In this document: piece after piece, positions 1 to 8,537 of the stretch
Layout of the letters: each line of letters opens with the position of its first letter
Position numbering within the stretch: the stretch's first letter is position 1
DNA from: Candidatus Sulfopaludibacter sp. SbA3
Lineage (GTDB): Bacteria; Acidobacteriota; Terriglobia; Bryobacterales; Bryobacteraceae
Assembly (NCBI GenBank): GCA_945893365.1
Contig: CAMDED010000020.1
Coordinates: 1 to 64,000, forward strand
Direction of reading: 5' to 3'
Length of the DNA stretch: 64,000 nt
Notes under the pieces: generated by a model
The model's input: the letters and a program-made list of their open reading frames with translations, nothing else
Database searches by the model: none
Told to the model about the DNA's origin: nothing
Position numbers and translations under genes: made by a program

Positions 1-75
1 CACTGTGATTTTTCCCGTCACCGCGTTTTCCACTACCTTTACTCGTTTCAGTTCGTTTGCTGTCAATTCGATCAC
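1..75 (-). CDS. N-terminus of an ISNCY-like transposase (runs off the window)
   Basis: On the minus strand an open frame runs off the left edge. It begins at GTG (position 75) or, better spaced from a GGAAGG ribosome-binding site, at TTG (position 66). The visible residues are about 25, starting VIELTANELKRVKVVENAV. From memory, ISNCY/IS1202-type transposases begin with this kind of ELT..E..R.KV leader before a helix-turn-helix. The upstream GGGGTGACA repeats support an IS end. Only the tip is visible, so the family call is tentative and intactness cannot be judged. Confidence 0.45.
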   Translation of the reverse strand, partial: MIELTANELKRVKVVENAVTGKITV

Positions 76-90
76 CCTTCCATTTTGAAA

Positions 91-127
91 TGGGGTGACA
101 GAGTTTCGTTGCAGTTAAGGGGTGACA
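91..127 (-). repeat. Direct repeats at a putative IS end
   Basis: GGGGTGACA occurs at 92-100 and again at 119-127, in direct orientation and 27 bp apart, just upstream of the partial transposase. Read on the minus strand they are TGTCACCCC. Such repeated motifs near the terminus could be transposase-binding sites. The exact element boundary and any target-site duplication cannot be seen because the other end lies outside the window. Confidence 0.4.
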
Positions 128-214
128 TTATTATGGAGCATCTACAGGGATAAGACTCGCGCTTGCCGTCGCCGCCATGCAGGTGTACCTTGGTGGTAGG
201 GAAACGCCTGAACG

Positions 215-460
215 ATGACGGACGCCCAACTTTACTTCGCTGTCGGTTTACCGGTCGTTGCGGTGCTAACCAGTCTGATTGTGAGCCTCGTTCAAATAAG
301 CGGCATCCGCGGAGAGATGGGATCGCTGCGCGGAGAAATGCAGTCGCTCCGCTCCGACGTCCGCTCCGATATCGAATCGATCCGCTCCGATATCCGCGAA
401 ATCCGCTCCGATGTGAAGCTCCTCACGGGCAAGGTGTACGAACTGATGGGGCAGAAATAA
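215..460 (+). CDS. Small membrane-anchored coiled-coil protein
   Basis: 81 aa. Residues about 5-28 are hydrophobic and form one likely membrane segment (FAVGLPVVAVLTSLIVSLV). The rest is a charged coiled coil made of repeated RSDI/RSDV heptad-like blocks (about residues 33-70), visible in the DNA as repeats of ATCCGCTCCGAT. No enzymatic motif. Similar small proteins with one helix plus a coiled coil are common hypothetical proteins in this group. The role is unknown, perhaps a scaffold or stator for an unseen partner. Codon use matches the neighbourhood, so I think it is a real gene rather than a chance frame. Confidence 0.55.
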   Translation: MTDAQLYFAVGLPVVAVLTSLIVSLVQISGIRGEMGSLRGEMQSLRSDVRSDIESIRSDIREIRSDVKLLTGKVYELMGQK

Positions 461-599
461 GGAGCGGGCGACCCTGGCCATGCGCTCGCCTACCCGCTCA
501 AGATCTTAGGCGCGGAAGAGACCGGAATGTCTTGATCCATTCGAGGCGGACCTAAAAGGCGCGGATAACCTTTGGCGCCCGGATGCGTCTCTCAAGCGT

Positions 600-1073
600 A
601 TGCGAATTAGTTTCCTCTCGGCTGGACTCGCCTTACTCGTGTTTGCCTTTAGCCTCACTTCCATGTCCGGGCAGTTGAGGCCTACTCGAGGAGCCAAGGG
701 CGCCAAGCCCCCCGGTCCACAAGCGGCAGTGGCGAAGTTCGAGGGAATCCTCGTGTCCCTCGACAAGAAGCAAATGCTGCTGAAACTGGAAGGCGAACAA
801 AGCCTGACTTTCCGGATCAACAGAAAGACCCGGTTCTTTCTCGACGGAAAGGAAACCGCCGCTTCAAAGCTATCCCACGGTAGCGCCGTCACTGTTGAAG
901 GGATGAAAGAGATGAGCGGAGAACTGGCGGCTGTCACCGTGTCGGGCGGCAAGACCGGGTCTTCTCCCGTCGAGCAGCCCCGCGCGGAAACCGATTATCA
1001 TGAGGCATGCGATTTGCCGCGATTCTCGCTTTACTTACTTCCGCGGGCTTGCCCGGCCAGACGTATGACCTGA
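600..1073 (+). CDS. Secreted small protein with a DUF5666-like beta domain
   Basis: 157 aa with a clear signal peptide (residues about 1-24, ending near SMSGQ). Residues about 45-115 resemble the small beta-barrel repeat of DUF5666-type proteins: 'FEGILVSLDKKQMLLKL' followed by 'RINRKTRFFLDGKE' and 'GSAVTVEGMKEMSG'. It is therefore probably an exported protein of unknown role. The last 22 codons overlap the start of the following amidohydrolase gene in another frame. The tail after residue 120 looks uncoupled from any domain, so the overlap may be a slightly overrun stop. Confidence 0.55.
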   Translation: MRISFLSAGLALLVFAFSLTSMSGQLRPTRGAKGAKPPGPQAAVAKFEGILVSLDKKQMLLKLEGEQSLTFRINRKTRFFLDGKETAASKLSHGSAVTVEGMKEMSGELAAVTVSGGKTGSSPVEQPRAETDYHEACDLPRFSLYLLPRACPARRMT

Positions 1074-2611
1074 TCCTGCGCGGCGGCCGAATCGTCGATG
1101 GTACCGGCAGCCCCTGGTACATCGCCGACGTTGCGATCCAAGGAGATGCCATCGCGGTCGTCGGTCCGCTCACGAATGCCTCCGCGAAGCGGGTCCTCAA
1201 TGTAAAGGGACTGACCGTCGCGCCCGGTTTTATCGACATCCATACGCATTCCCGGCGCGGCATCGAAGCCAACCCCACGGCGGAAAACTACGTTCGCCAG
1301 GGCGTCACAACTCTCATTGAAGGGAACGACGGCGGTTCGCCTCTTCCGATCGGCGCATTCCTCGATAAACTGCCGCGGACGTCGGTCAATTTCGGGACCT
1401 TCGTGGGCCAGGGATCCATTCGCCAGGCCGTCACGGGACTTGAGAACCGGAAGGCCACAATCGAGGAGATCCTCAAGATGAAGGATCTGGCCCGGCAGGC
1501 GATGCGCGACGGCGCGCTCGGCATGTCGACCGGCCTGTTCTACGTGCCTGGCAATTTCACGCCCACCGAAGAGGTAATTGAGCTCGCGAAGGCGGTCGCC
1601 TCCATGGGCGGCATGCACATTTCGCACATGCGCGACGAAGCCGCGGCGGTTCTCGATAGCGTTCGCGAGATCGTTCGCATCGGAGAAGAGGGCGGCCTCC
1701 CCACGCAGGTGACGCACCACAAGATCATCGGCTCTCCGAACTGGGGGCGGAGCGTGGACACGCTGCGGCTAATCGATGAAGCGCGGGCGCGGGGAGTCGA
1801 CGTCTCGCTCGACCAATATCCCTACACCGCTTCGAGCACCGGCACCGCGGCGCTCCTGCCCCAGTGGTCTCAGGCTGGCGGCCAGAAGCAACTCGTCGCG
1901 CGCCTGCATGAACCCGCGACGCGCGCCCGGATTAAGGCGTATGTCGTGGAAAACATCAAAATCAACCGCGGCGGGGGCGATCCCAAGAACGTATTCATGG
2001 CGAATTGTTCCTGGGATCATTCTCTCGACGGCAAGCACCTTGCGCAGATCACCGATGAGCGCGGCCGGACGCCATCGGTCGAGAACGCCGCCGAAACGGC
2101 GCTCGAGATCCAGGAGAAAGGCGGATGCGCTGCGGTTTACCACTCCATGGGCGAGGAGGATCTGGAGCGCATTCTGCGTTACCCTGCGACGATGATCGGC
2201 TCCGACGGCGAGATCCCCGAGTTCGGCAAGGGCGCGCCTCACCCGCGCAGCTACGGCACGTTCGCGCGGGTGCTCGGCCGGTACGTGCGCGAGCGCAAGA
2301 CGCTTACGCTTGAAGATGCGATCCGCCGCATGACAGCGCTGCCCTCCGCGCGGCTGCGGCTGCTCGACCGCGGGACGCTGCGGCCCGGCATGAGAGCCGA
2401 CATCGCGGTTTTCGACTCCGCCGCCGTTGCCGACAAAGCGACATTTCAGAAACCGCATCAGTACGCCGAGGGCTTCCGGCATGTCATCGTGAACGGCACG
2501 CCCGTGCTGCTCGACGGGAAGATTACGGCCGAGCGTCCAGGCCAGGTCCTGAGATCGAGTAATGCAAACTCACGCATTGTGAGACCGGGCATTGTGAGGT
2601 CGCGCGAGTGA
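1007..2611 (+). CDS. N-acyl-D-amino-acid deacylase (D-aminoacylase), amidohydrolase superfamily
   Basis: 534 aa. It begins with a short signal peptide (MRFAAILALLTSAGLPGQ), so it is likely exported. It then shows the amidohydrolase N-terminal beta domain (LILRGGRIVDGTGSPW) and the metal-binding strand D-I-H-T-H at about residues 77-81. Further features are HHK near residue 239, the SDGEIPEF loop carrying the late catalytic Asp (about 405), and the C-terminal signature with LRPGMRADIAVFD. These are typical of the D-aminoacylase/dihydroorotase-like branch, which hydrolyses N-acyl-D-amino acids. Length is normal for the family. It shares 4 bp (GTGA) with the next gene, suggesting co-transcription. 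Confidence 0.88.
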   Translation: MRFAAILALLTSAGLPGQTYDLILRGGRIVDGTGSPWYIADVAIQGDAIAVVGPLTNASAKRVLNVKGLTVAPGFIDIHTHSRRGIEANPTAENYVRQGVTTLIEGNDGGSPLPIGAFLDKLPRTSVNFGTFVGQGSIRQAVTGLENRKATIEEILKMKDLARQAMRDGALGMSTGLFYVPGNFTPTEEVIELAKAVASMGGMHISHMRDEAAAVLDSVREIVRIGEEGGLPTQVTHHKIIGSPNWGRSVDTLRLIDEARARGVDVSLDQYPYTASSTGTAALLPQWSQAGGQKQLVARLHEPATRARIKAYVVENIKINRGGGDPKNVFMANCSWDHSLDGKHLAQITDERGRTPSVENAAETALEIQEKGGCAAVYHSMGEEDLERILRYPATMIGSDGEIPEFGKGAPHPRSYGTFARVLGRYVRERKTLTLEDAIRRMTALPSARLRLLDRGTLRPGMRADIAVFDSAAVADKATFQKPHQYAEGFRHVIVNGTPVLLDGKITAERPGQVLRSSNANSRIVRPGIVRSRE

Positions 2612-3255
2612 ACCGGCGCGAGTCTATCGCGAGCCTGGCCGTCATGGCTCAGAAGCCTGGGTCCGGCATCCAGCTGGGCTGCCGGACCCGGGTCTTCGCG
2701 TCCCCCCTCGAAACCAACTTCCGGGGCGTCGAACACTCGTTTGAAAACCCGGCTCCCCTGCGCGCGGAGCTTGAAAAACGGCGCTTGGACCTCATCGGCC
2801 TTCATGTGAGCTCTCGAGCGGATGCGAGCCGGATGGCGTCCGTGACCAAGGCGCTCGGCGGATCGCAAGCCGTCGCCAGCGGGGGCAAACTTACCAGCGC
2901 GGAGTTCGAAGACGGCGGCCTTCAGCTTCGCGAAATGCTCGCCCGAACCGGCCCCGAAGCCGTTTCGCCGATGCTCGACGTGGGGAATCCGTTCCCGCCC
3001 GATTACGGCGTTACGAACATTGTTCAGATGCACGCCAACCGCATCGCCGGGTTTCATCCGCGCGATACCGGCGGCGGCGCGGAAGCGCCGATGGGAGCGG
3101 GCGAGTTCGATTTCGCCGGCCTCGCGCGCGCGATTCGCGAGACGCGCTGGGCCGGATGGCCGATTGTCGAGGTAAACCGCCGCGCCGGCGTTCCGAGCCG
3201 CAAACTGGCCGAAATGCCGCTCGCGCACATTCGAAAGACCATGGAGATCCAATGA
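2608..3255 (+). CDS. Short sugar-phosphate isomerase/epimerase-like TIM-barrel protein
   Basis: 215 aa with a GTG start overlapping the previous stop by 4 bp. The body keeps parts of an AP-endonuclease-2/xylose-isomerase-like barrel: 'LIGLHVSSRAD', 'PMLDVGNPF', 'IAGFHPRDTGGG', and a C-terminal 'WPIVEVNRR'. Full-length relatives are nearer 270-300 aa, and the N-terminal strands before residue 35 and a middle section appear missing. It may be an internally deleted member that remains in frame. Metal ligands expected in the family (Glu, Asp, His, Glu) are only partly identifiable, so activity is doubtful. It overlaps the nuclease gene downstream by 4 bp. Confidence 0.6.
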   Translation: MNRRESIASLAVMAQKPGSGIQLGCRTRVFASPLETNFRGVEHSFENPAPLRAELEKRRLDLIGLHVSSRADASRMASVTKALGGSQAVASGGKLTSAEFEDGGLQLREMLARTGPEAVSPMLDVGNPFPPDYGVTNIVQMHANRIAGFHPRDTGGGAEAPMGAGEFDFAGLARAIRETRWAGWPIVEVNRRAGVPSRKLAEMPLAHIRKTMEIQ

Positions 3256-4178
3256 AACTTGCCGCTATCCTGCTGCTGGCGGCACACTCGGCGATGGCGT
3301 GGAACTCCGCCGGGCACCGCACCATCGCCTATATCGCTTTCAAGAGCCTCACTGCCGCCGAACGGGAAAAAGTCGCGGCGCTGTTGAAGGATCATCCCGA
3401 GTTCGCGGGGTTCGACGGCGTCGAGACGATCATGAAAGCGTCCGTGTGGCCCGACGAGATCCGCGGCGACAAACGCTTCCACGATGAGAGCCGGTCCTCC
3501 GTCAAAACGCTCGAGCCCTACGATCCGCGCCTGCCCGATGCGGCGGTTCACGCAAGCTGGCACTACATCAACCTGCCCCTGGTTGGCGAGAACCTTCGCC
3601 GCCTCGCGGTGGGACCTGGAACGGCATACCGGAACGGCCAGACCATCCTCGAACGGATCTCGACGCTTCAGACGGAGATGGCCGATCCGCGATTCCGCGC
3701 TTATCGTCTGAGCTGGCTCACGCACCTGGTTGGCGATCTTCATATGCCGCTGCATGCCGTGGCGCACGTTACCGCCGCGGCTCCGCGTGGGGACCAGGGG
3801 GGAAACCTCTTCAAGATCGAGCCGTTCCGCAACGCCGTAATCAAGCGCTCGTCGGCCAACCTGCACTCGTTTTGGGATAGCGCTTTGGGGCAGGACGACT
3901 CAACGGCCGCTGTCTCGGCGCTCGGCGACCGTCTGCGGAAAAGATATCGGAAGCCTTCGGCGGCAGCGCTTGGCGGCGTCGAGAAATGGTTCAACGAAAG
4001 CGCCACTGTAGCCCGGCGATTCGTCTATCCAAAGCTTGCCGGGGCGGCGAAGGGACCAGGCGGCCTGCCCATTGTTCCGGAGACGTATTTCATCGACGCG
4101 AACAAGATCGCGGAGAAGCGCGCGGCCTACGCGGGCTACCGGCTGGCCGCGATGCTGAGGAAACTGGTCGGGCCTTGA
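3252..4178 (+). CDS. S1/P1-type zinc nuclease, secreted
   Basis: 308 aa. The start at 3252 gives a signal peptide ending AMA, so the mature protein begins W17-NSAGH22. In S1/P1 nucleases the mature N-terminal Trp and this His bind zinc. Further zinc-binding segments are visible: 'SWHYINLP', 'THLVGDLHMPLHAV' and 'NLHSFWDSAL'. The family cleaves single-stranded DNA/RNA and 3'-nucleotides with three zinc ions, outside the cytoplasm. Its size matches fungal and bacterial homologues. ATGA overlap with the preceding gene implies an operon. A longer frame upstream exists but would bury the signal peptide, so I reject it. Confidence 0.9.
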   Translation: MKLAAILLLAAHSAMAWNSAGHRTIAYIAFKSLTAAEREKVAALLKDHPEFAGFDGVETIMKASVWPDEIRGDKRFHDESRSSVKTLEPYDPRLPDAAVHASWHYINLPLVGENLRRLAVGPGTAYRNGQTILERISTLQTEMADPRFRAYRLSWLTHLVGDLHMPLHAVAHVTAAAPRGDQGGNLFKIEPFRNAVIKRSSANLHSFWDSALGQDDSTAAVSALGDRLRKRYRKPSAAALGGVEKWFNESATVARRFVYPKLAGAAKGPGGLPIVPETYFIDANKIAEKRAAYAGYRLAAMLRKLVGP

Positions 4179-4217
4179 TTTGCCTGGGACGCCTTTGCCT
4201 GGGACGCCTTTGCCTGG
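4179..4217 (+). repeat. Tandem 15-bp repeat, about 2.6 copies
   Basis: TTTGCCTGGGACGCC is present at 4179-4193 and again at 4194-4208, followed by a degenerate third copy from 4209. It lies directly after the nuclease stop codon and just before the oxidoreductase remnant. It looks like replication-slippage DNA. Confidence 0.75.
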
Positions 4218-4225
4218 AGCGGCCC

Positions 4226-4621
4226 CGTTCCATCCGGATCGGAATCATCGGCCTTGGCAACCGGTCGCGAAATCGCTACGGCCTTAAGCTTCGCCAAGGA
4301 GTTGCCGCCGTCACCGCGCCATGCGATCTCGCTCGAGTACTTCTTCCGCGGCTTCGCTCCGGACTCCCGGCGCGCTTGAACTGCACGACGACCGGCTGGC
4401 CGTCCGCGCCGCCCGCGCAAGCGGGAACCGAAAATTTGAACGAAGGCGAATCCGCGGAATCGCAAATGTACCGGGATGTCTTCCGGAGCGTTCGCGACCG
4501 CAAGCCGTCGGCGTTGAATCCCGAGTTCGCCATCGAAGCGGCTAAACTTGCCTGCGCGATGGACATCGCGATCGCGGAAAACCGCGCCGTTACGGCTGCG
4601 GATTTCCCGTCACTTCGTTAA
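4226..4621 (+). pseudogene. Decayed Gfo/Idh/MocA-family oxidoreductase
   Basis: The reading frame has the Rossmann start of the family (IRIGIIGLGNRSRNRYG) immediately followed by scrambled sequence. It then resumes with a recognisable C-terminal part (MYRDVFRSVRDRKPSALNP, then EFAIEAAKLACAMDIAIAENRAV). Intact family members are 330-450 aa, while here only about 130 codons remain and the catalytic EKP-type region and dehydrogenase domain are missing. No convincing start codon or ribosome-binding site precedes it. I read it as an internal-deletion remnant. Its stop overlaps the tail of the convergent carbonic anhydrase by about 12 bp. Confidence 0.6.
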
Positions 4622-5269
4622 GAGTTCGACCACTCCCGTGTCCAGATCGTACCGTGCGCCGACAACCTTGAGCCTGCCTTCGTGGATCAATTCGGAAAGG
4701 ATCGGCTTCGACGTTCTTAGCTGCTCGACGACCATTTCCACGTTCGCCCGGACCGCATTGTCCAGCGGGTCGCCCGGCATTCCCTTCGTCTTTTCCACCG
4801 CGGGCTTAATGGCGTTTGTCAGGCTCGAAATGTGACCGGGAATCTCGCCTCCCTTCACCGTGGCCTCCACCGCGCCGCAACGCTCATGGCCGAGAACCAT
4901 CACCAGCGGGACATGAAGGTGTTCCGCCGCATATTCGATGCTGCCGACGACCGCGTCGTCCACGATGTGACCGGCGACGCGAATTACGAACAAATCGCCA
5001 AGGCCCCGGTCGAAAATCACCTCGGGCGGCACTCTCGAATCCGAGCAGCTCAGCACAATCGCAAACGGGTGCTGGCCTTTCGCCATGAGTTCTCGGCGGT
5101 ACTTCGTCTGATGGGGGTGCATGTAATGGATCTCCATGGACCGCTGGTCCCCAGCCATCAGCCTTGTCAATGGATCCGCCTCTCCCGCGGATTCCACCCG
5201 CGCCGGCGAAGCCGCGCCCAGGAGACGCACCGCGAGGATAGCTACGCCAAGTCGAGTTATGTTCGTCAT
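4610..5269 (-). CDS. Beta-class carbonic anhydrase, exported
   Basis: 219 aa. The ATG at 5269 gives a signal peptide (about residues 1-28), which points to a periplasmic enzyme; a longer upstream frame lacks sense. The beta-carbonic-anhydrase zinc site is complete: C75-S-D77-S-R79, then H128-E-R-C131. The enzyme interconverts CO2 and bicarbonate. The region around 'VIRVAGHIVDDAVVGSIEYA' is the usual core. It is transcribed divergently from the DUF3311/symporter pair, and the 70-bp gap carries a tandem repeat. Exported beta-carbonic anhydrases are less usual than cytoplasmic ones. Confidence 0.92.
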   Translation of the reverse strand: MTNITRLGVAILAVRLLGAASPARVESAGEADPLTRLMAGDQRSMEIHYMHPHQTKYRRELMAKGQHPFAIVLSCSDSRVPPEVIFDRGLGDLFVIRVAGHIVDDAVVGSIEYAAEHLHVPLVMVLGHERCGAVEATVKGGEIPGHISSLTNAIKPAVEKTKGMPGDPLDNAVRANVEMVVEQLRTSKPILSELIHEGRLKVVGARYDLDTGVVELLTK

Positions 5270-5306
5270 GGTTCTGTAATCGGGGTTCGGCGCGAAATAC
5301 TTTAGT

Positions 5307-5326
5307 TGTGGCATACTGTGGCATAC
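5307..5326. repeat. Tandem 10-bp repeat in a divergent promoter region
   Basis: TGTGGCATAC occurs twice head-to-tail between the carbonic anhydrase and DUF3311 start codons. Each copy contains TGGCATACT or TGGCATACTG, which resembles an extended -10 element for rightward transcription. It could be a duplicated promoter or a regulator half-site. Confidence 0.4.
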
Positions 5327-5343
5327 TGCGAGTTGCGCCGCCG

Positions 5344-5616
5344 ATGAACCGAACCAAGTCCTGGCTTTTTGCGATTCTCCTTGCGGCACTCTACGTTCTG
5401 CACCAGGATTTTTGGTTCTGGTCCACCGCAAGGCCTCTTGCTTTCGGATTTCTGCCCCCCGGCCTCTGGTATCACGCCGGATTCGCCCTGGTTACCTCCC
5501 TAGTCATGTGGCTGCTGGTGTACGCCGCGTGGCCTTCGCACCTTGAAGAGACCGTCAGACCGGACCGTGCCGAATCCGGAAGAGCCGAATCCGGCCAGGA
5601 GCATGCGGGTTCTTGA
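5344..5616 (+). CDS. DUF3311-family small membrane protein
   Basis: 90 aa with two hydrophobic helices (about residues 8-25 and 45-64) separated by a short aromatic loop (LHQDFWFW). The C-terminal tail is charged and contains a repeated RAESG. DUF3311 proteins are small two-helix proteins usually encoded right before a sodium:solute symporter, as here, and are thought to be accessory subunits. Its stop overlaps the TTG start of the symporter by 4 bp, consistent with translational coupling. The Glu/Ser-rich C-tail is probably cytoplasmic. Function is inferred from gene context only. Confidence 0.75.
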   Translation: MNRTKSWLFAILLAALYVLHQDFWFWSTARPLAFGFLPPGLWYHAGFALVTSLVMWLLVYAAWPSHLEETVRPDRAESGRAESGQEHAGS

Positions 5617-7223
5617 TTTCCACGGCCGTCGTTTTCCTCTACCTGGGAGTCGTCCTTTACATCGGCATCTTCGCGTTCCGAAAGTCGCGCGGCGCGGGCA
5701 AGGCGGAGGATTATTTTCTCGCCGGACGCTCGCTCGGACCGTTCGTCTTCCTGCTCTCCATGTTCGGGACGCACATGACGGCGTTCGCCATTCTCGGCTC
5801 CTCCGGACACGCGTTTCACAACGGTATCGTCACCTTCGGCCTAATGGCGTCGTCGTCCGCGCTGGTCGTGCCGGTGCTGTTCTTTTTCGCCGGGACCAAG
5901 CTCTGGGCGCTCGGAAAGAAACACGGCTTCATGACGCCGGTGCAGTTCTTTCGCCAGCGTTGGGAATGCGGGCATATCGGAACCGTCATCTTCGCCGTGC
6001 AGGCCGCGCTGCTTGTGCCATACATCATCATCGGCGTCATGGGCGGCGGCGCCGCGCTCAGCGCGATCAGCGGCGGACTGATCCCCTACTGGTTCGGAGG
6101 GGCGCTCGTCGCCGTCGTCGTCATGAGCTATGTGTTCTTCGGCGGGATGCGCGGCACGGCGTGGGTGAACACCTTCCAGACGCTGCTGTTCCTGTGCTTC
6201 GGCGCCGCGGCGATTATCGTGATCGGGTCGGGTATGGGCGGTTTTCGCTCTTCGGTTGAAGCGCTGCTTGCCTCCCCGGCCACCGCGGCTCTGCTCACCC
6301 GCGAACGCGTGCCTCCGCTGTTCTTCCTGAGCTACACGTTTATTCCGCTTTCGGCCATCGCGTTTCCGCACATCAGCATTTTCTGCCTCACCGCCGCGAA
6401 GATGAGCCATTTCAAGAAGACGGTGATTCTGTATCCCATATGCATTCTGGCGATCTGGATGCCCTGCGTGTTCCTTGGCGTGATGTCGAACCGCGTCACG
6501 GACGTTCCCCGCATCCAGGAAAAAATTCAGGCGCGCCGTACGCTTGCAAGTGAAGGCTCGCGGCTTTCACCCGGCCAGCGCGATGAATTGAAGGAGAAGA
6601 TGGCGGCCGACGACGTGATGTTGCTGCTGCTCGGACGCTACGCCCCGGTGTGGCTGGCCGGACTGCTCGGCGCGGGCGTCATGGCGGCCGTCATGGCCAG
6701 CGATTCGCAGATTCTAGCGCTCTCCACCATCTTCACCGAGGACGTATTCGCCTATTACGGCGCGAAGGACCGCTTCGGCGAAGCCGCGCAGATACACACC
6801 GGGCGAGCGTTCGTGATCGCGGTCACGGTGTTCGCCTATGCCGTTGCGCTTGAAGCGCCGCAGACGATCTTCGATCTTGCGATCCAATTTGCGTTTTCAG
6901 GCTACTCGTCGCTCGCGGTATTGCCTCTCGCCGCTTTGTTCTGGAAGGGAAGCACGAAGTGGGGCGCGCTCGCCTCCACGCTGTGGACAGCCGCCGCCGT
7001 GCTCGGCGTGGCTGCATTTCAGACTTCGATTCCGGCCCCGCCGCCCGGACCGGGAATCGTCGCATGGTCCGCGGCGGGCGTCGATATCCTGACGCGCACG
7101 CCGTCGGGAACGGCGGTGCTCGGTTTCATGCCGGTCGTCCCCATGACGCTGATCTCGGCACTGCTGATGTTCCTGGTTTCCACGGTGACAAAGAAGCCAC
7201 TCAACGGGCGGGAGATGGTGTGA
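5613..7223 (+). CDS. Sodium:solute symporter family (SSS) permease
   Basis: 536 aa, start TTG at 5613 coupled to DUF3311. It has about 13 hydrophobic helices and the SSS N-terminal pattern ([19 protein letters not shown], then [18 protein letters not shown]). The GxxxA-rich helices and '[20 protein letters not shown]' segment (about residue 360) are typical for Na+-coupled transporters of the SLC5-like family. A soluble loop at about residues 295-330 contains charged residues. The substrate is not predictable; nearby amidohydrolase and CPBP genes give no clear hint. The C-terminus ends in [13 protein letters not shown], a sequence repeated in degenerate form 1.3 kb downstream (8472-8528). Confidence 0.85.
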   Translation: MISTAVVFLYLGVVLYIGIFAFRKSRGAGKAEDYFLAGRSLGPFVFLLSMFGTHMTAFAILGSSGHAFHNGIVTFGLMASSSALVVPVLFFFAGTKLWALGKKHGFMTPVQFFRQRWECGHIGTVIFAVQAALLVPYIIIGVMGGGAALSAISGGLIPYWFGGALVAVVVMSYVFFGGMRGTAWVNTFQTLLFLCFGAAAIIVIGSGMGGFRSSVEALLASPATAALLTRERVPPLFFLSYTFIPLSAIAFPHISIFCLTAAKMSHFKKTVILYPICILAIWMPCVFLGVMSNRVTDVPRIQEKIQARRTLASEGSRLSPGQRDELKEKMAADDVMLLLLGRYAPVWLAGLLGAGVMAAVMASDSQILALSTIFTEDVFAYYGAKDRFGEAAQIHTGRAFVIAVTVFAYAVALEAPQTIFDLAIQFAFSGYSSLAVLPLAALFWKGSTKWGALASTLWTAAAVLGVAAFQTSIPAPPPGPGIVAWSAAGVDILTRTPSGTAVLGFMPVVPMTLISALLMFLVSTVTKKPLNGREMV

Positions 7224-7582
7224 CGGCGCCCGGACAAAACTCCTGAGATAGGTCTCGACCCAAGGCGAAAGTCGCGATGTTACGCTCGACGCTCAGCCCG
7301 TTTCGGATTCGCAGCCGGGACTGGAAGTTGGAGGCGGCGCGAAAGCAGCGACAGATGCGCAGCCTGCTGCCTGCGTGACACAACTCCTGGATGACGGCGC
7401 ATCCGGAAACAATTCACCGTAGATGTGGTCCCTGCCGCCCTTCCGGGCTTGTGCCCGATATGTGGGCTTATCGTAGAGTGGCAACTTCCCGGAGCTGAAT
7501 TCCCGGAGTGTTCCCGGTCTGGGCACTCACGGGGCAGCGTTGAGAAGCCGGGCTTCCAAGGCGCCTAACGCTTCCAAGGCGT
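7224..7582. other. Intergenic region without a convincing gene
   Basis: About 360 bp between two convergent genes. On the minus strand a short frame contains LYDKPTYRAQARKGGRDHIY, faintly like the C-terminal end of a GGDEF domain, but nothing else of that domain is present. A short direct repeat (CTTCCAAGGCG) occurs at about 7554 and 7571. I see no terminator or RNA gene. Confidence 0.35.
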
Positions 7583-8440
7583 CTACTGAGGTTGGGCCAC
7601 TTCCGCGCGGCGCATCCAAAAATAGGCGGCTAGCACAGCCACTACAAGGGTGAATCCGATGCCGAACTCTCCGAGGATGTATTTCGCGTGGCCAGTGTAC
7701 GCGGTCATGGGGTCGAAGAAATGTTGGATGAAGTGGTTGCTGGAAGCGTGCAGGATGACGCCGGTCCACAAGCTGCCGGACTTCAGACGCAGCCATGTCA
7801 GGACGAAGCAAAGGCCGATCATGTTGGCGGAGACAACGGCCAAACCACACCAGCCGGTTCCCACGTTGTAGCCGGCGAAGACGATGATGGGCACATGCCA
7901 CAAGGCCCAAATTACGCCGGAGAGAACGGAGGTTGCCGTGAATGAAAAGCGTTTGGCTAACTCGGGCACGAGGAATCCACGCCAACCGATTTCTTCGCCC
8001 AGAGTGGTGGCGCAGTTTTGGATTACGCCGGTCGTTCCGACAACCAGGAAATAGAGCCCTATACCGAAAGGTCTGGACAATGGACCGAGACCGAAGAACC
8101 GCGAAAGTGCATCGGCAGTCTGTATCGGGTTTAACGCGGCGATGCCAGTCAACCAGGCGATAGAGTAGGTAAGGGTGGAATAGCCCAGAGGAATAAGGTA
8201 GCTGAGGACTTGGTAACGGGTTTGGCCCCACAGCCAACCAAGGCTGGCGATAGGGCGACCGAGATACTTGCAGGTGAGCAAGGCCCCTATGGCGGGGCAC
8301 CACATCAGTCCGGTGGTGTAGGCTCCGCTCGCGGCATTGGAGCCCGCGGATTTGATGATGAGGAAATAGAACAGGGAACTGACGGTCGACGTGACGAGCA
8401 GATACACCGGAATCGCACGGCGGTCGGCGGCCAGATTCAT
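7583..8440 (-). CDS. CPBP-family intramembrane glutamic endopeptidase
   Basis: 285 aa, about eight membrane helices. The three CPBP (Abi/CAAX protease Rce1-like) motifs are intact: E149-E150-x3-R154 in 'GEEIGWRGFLVPEL', W-A-L-W-H182, and H231-x3-N235 in 'LHASSNHF'. These residues form the glutamate-based active site inside the membrane. Bacterial members process membrane peptides or prenylated proteins, sometimes bacteriocins; the substrate here is unknown. It is a single gene in opposite orientation to both neighbours and seems to have split a region carrying a symporter-like C-terminal remnant, which hints at insertion. Confidence 0.88.
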   Translation of the reverse strand: MNLAADRRAIPVYLLVTSTVSSLFYFLIIKSAGSNAASGAYTTGLMWCPAIGALLTCKYLGRPIASLGWLWGQTRYQVLSYLIPLGYSTLTYSIAWLTGIAALNPIQTADALSRFFGLGPLSRPFGIGLYFLVVGTTGVIQNCATTLGEEIGWRGFLVPELAKRFSFTATSVLSGVIWALWHVPIIVFAGYNVGTGWCGLAVVSANMIGLCFVLTWLRLKSGSLWTGVILHASSNHFIQHFFDPMTAYTGHAKYILGEFGIGFTLVVAVLAAYFWMRRAEVAQPQ

Positions 8441-8471
8441 TAGGACAGGTTACAACATTCTGCGTTTACCG

Positions 8472-8528
8472 ATGCTTGTGGTTTCCGCGGTGACGAAGAA
8501 GCCGGTCAATGCGGGCAACATGGTATAA
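8472..8528 (+). pseudogene. 18-codon remnant of a symporter C-terminus
   Basis: This stretch translates to MLVVSAVTKKPVNAGNMV followed by a stop. It closely parallels the last residues of the SSS permease ending at 7223 ([16 protein letters not shown], stop). The nucleotide sequences also match over most positions. No more of the transporter is visible upstream, where the CPBP gene lies. I take it as the tail of a second, mostly deleted symporter copy or a small duplication. Confidence 0.5.
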
Positions 8529-8537
8529 GGTACTCTA

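Noticed and set aside
7293-7526. Possible GGDEF-domain remnant
   Set aside because: Only about 20 residues resemble the C-terminal edge of the domain; too little to support a call.
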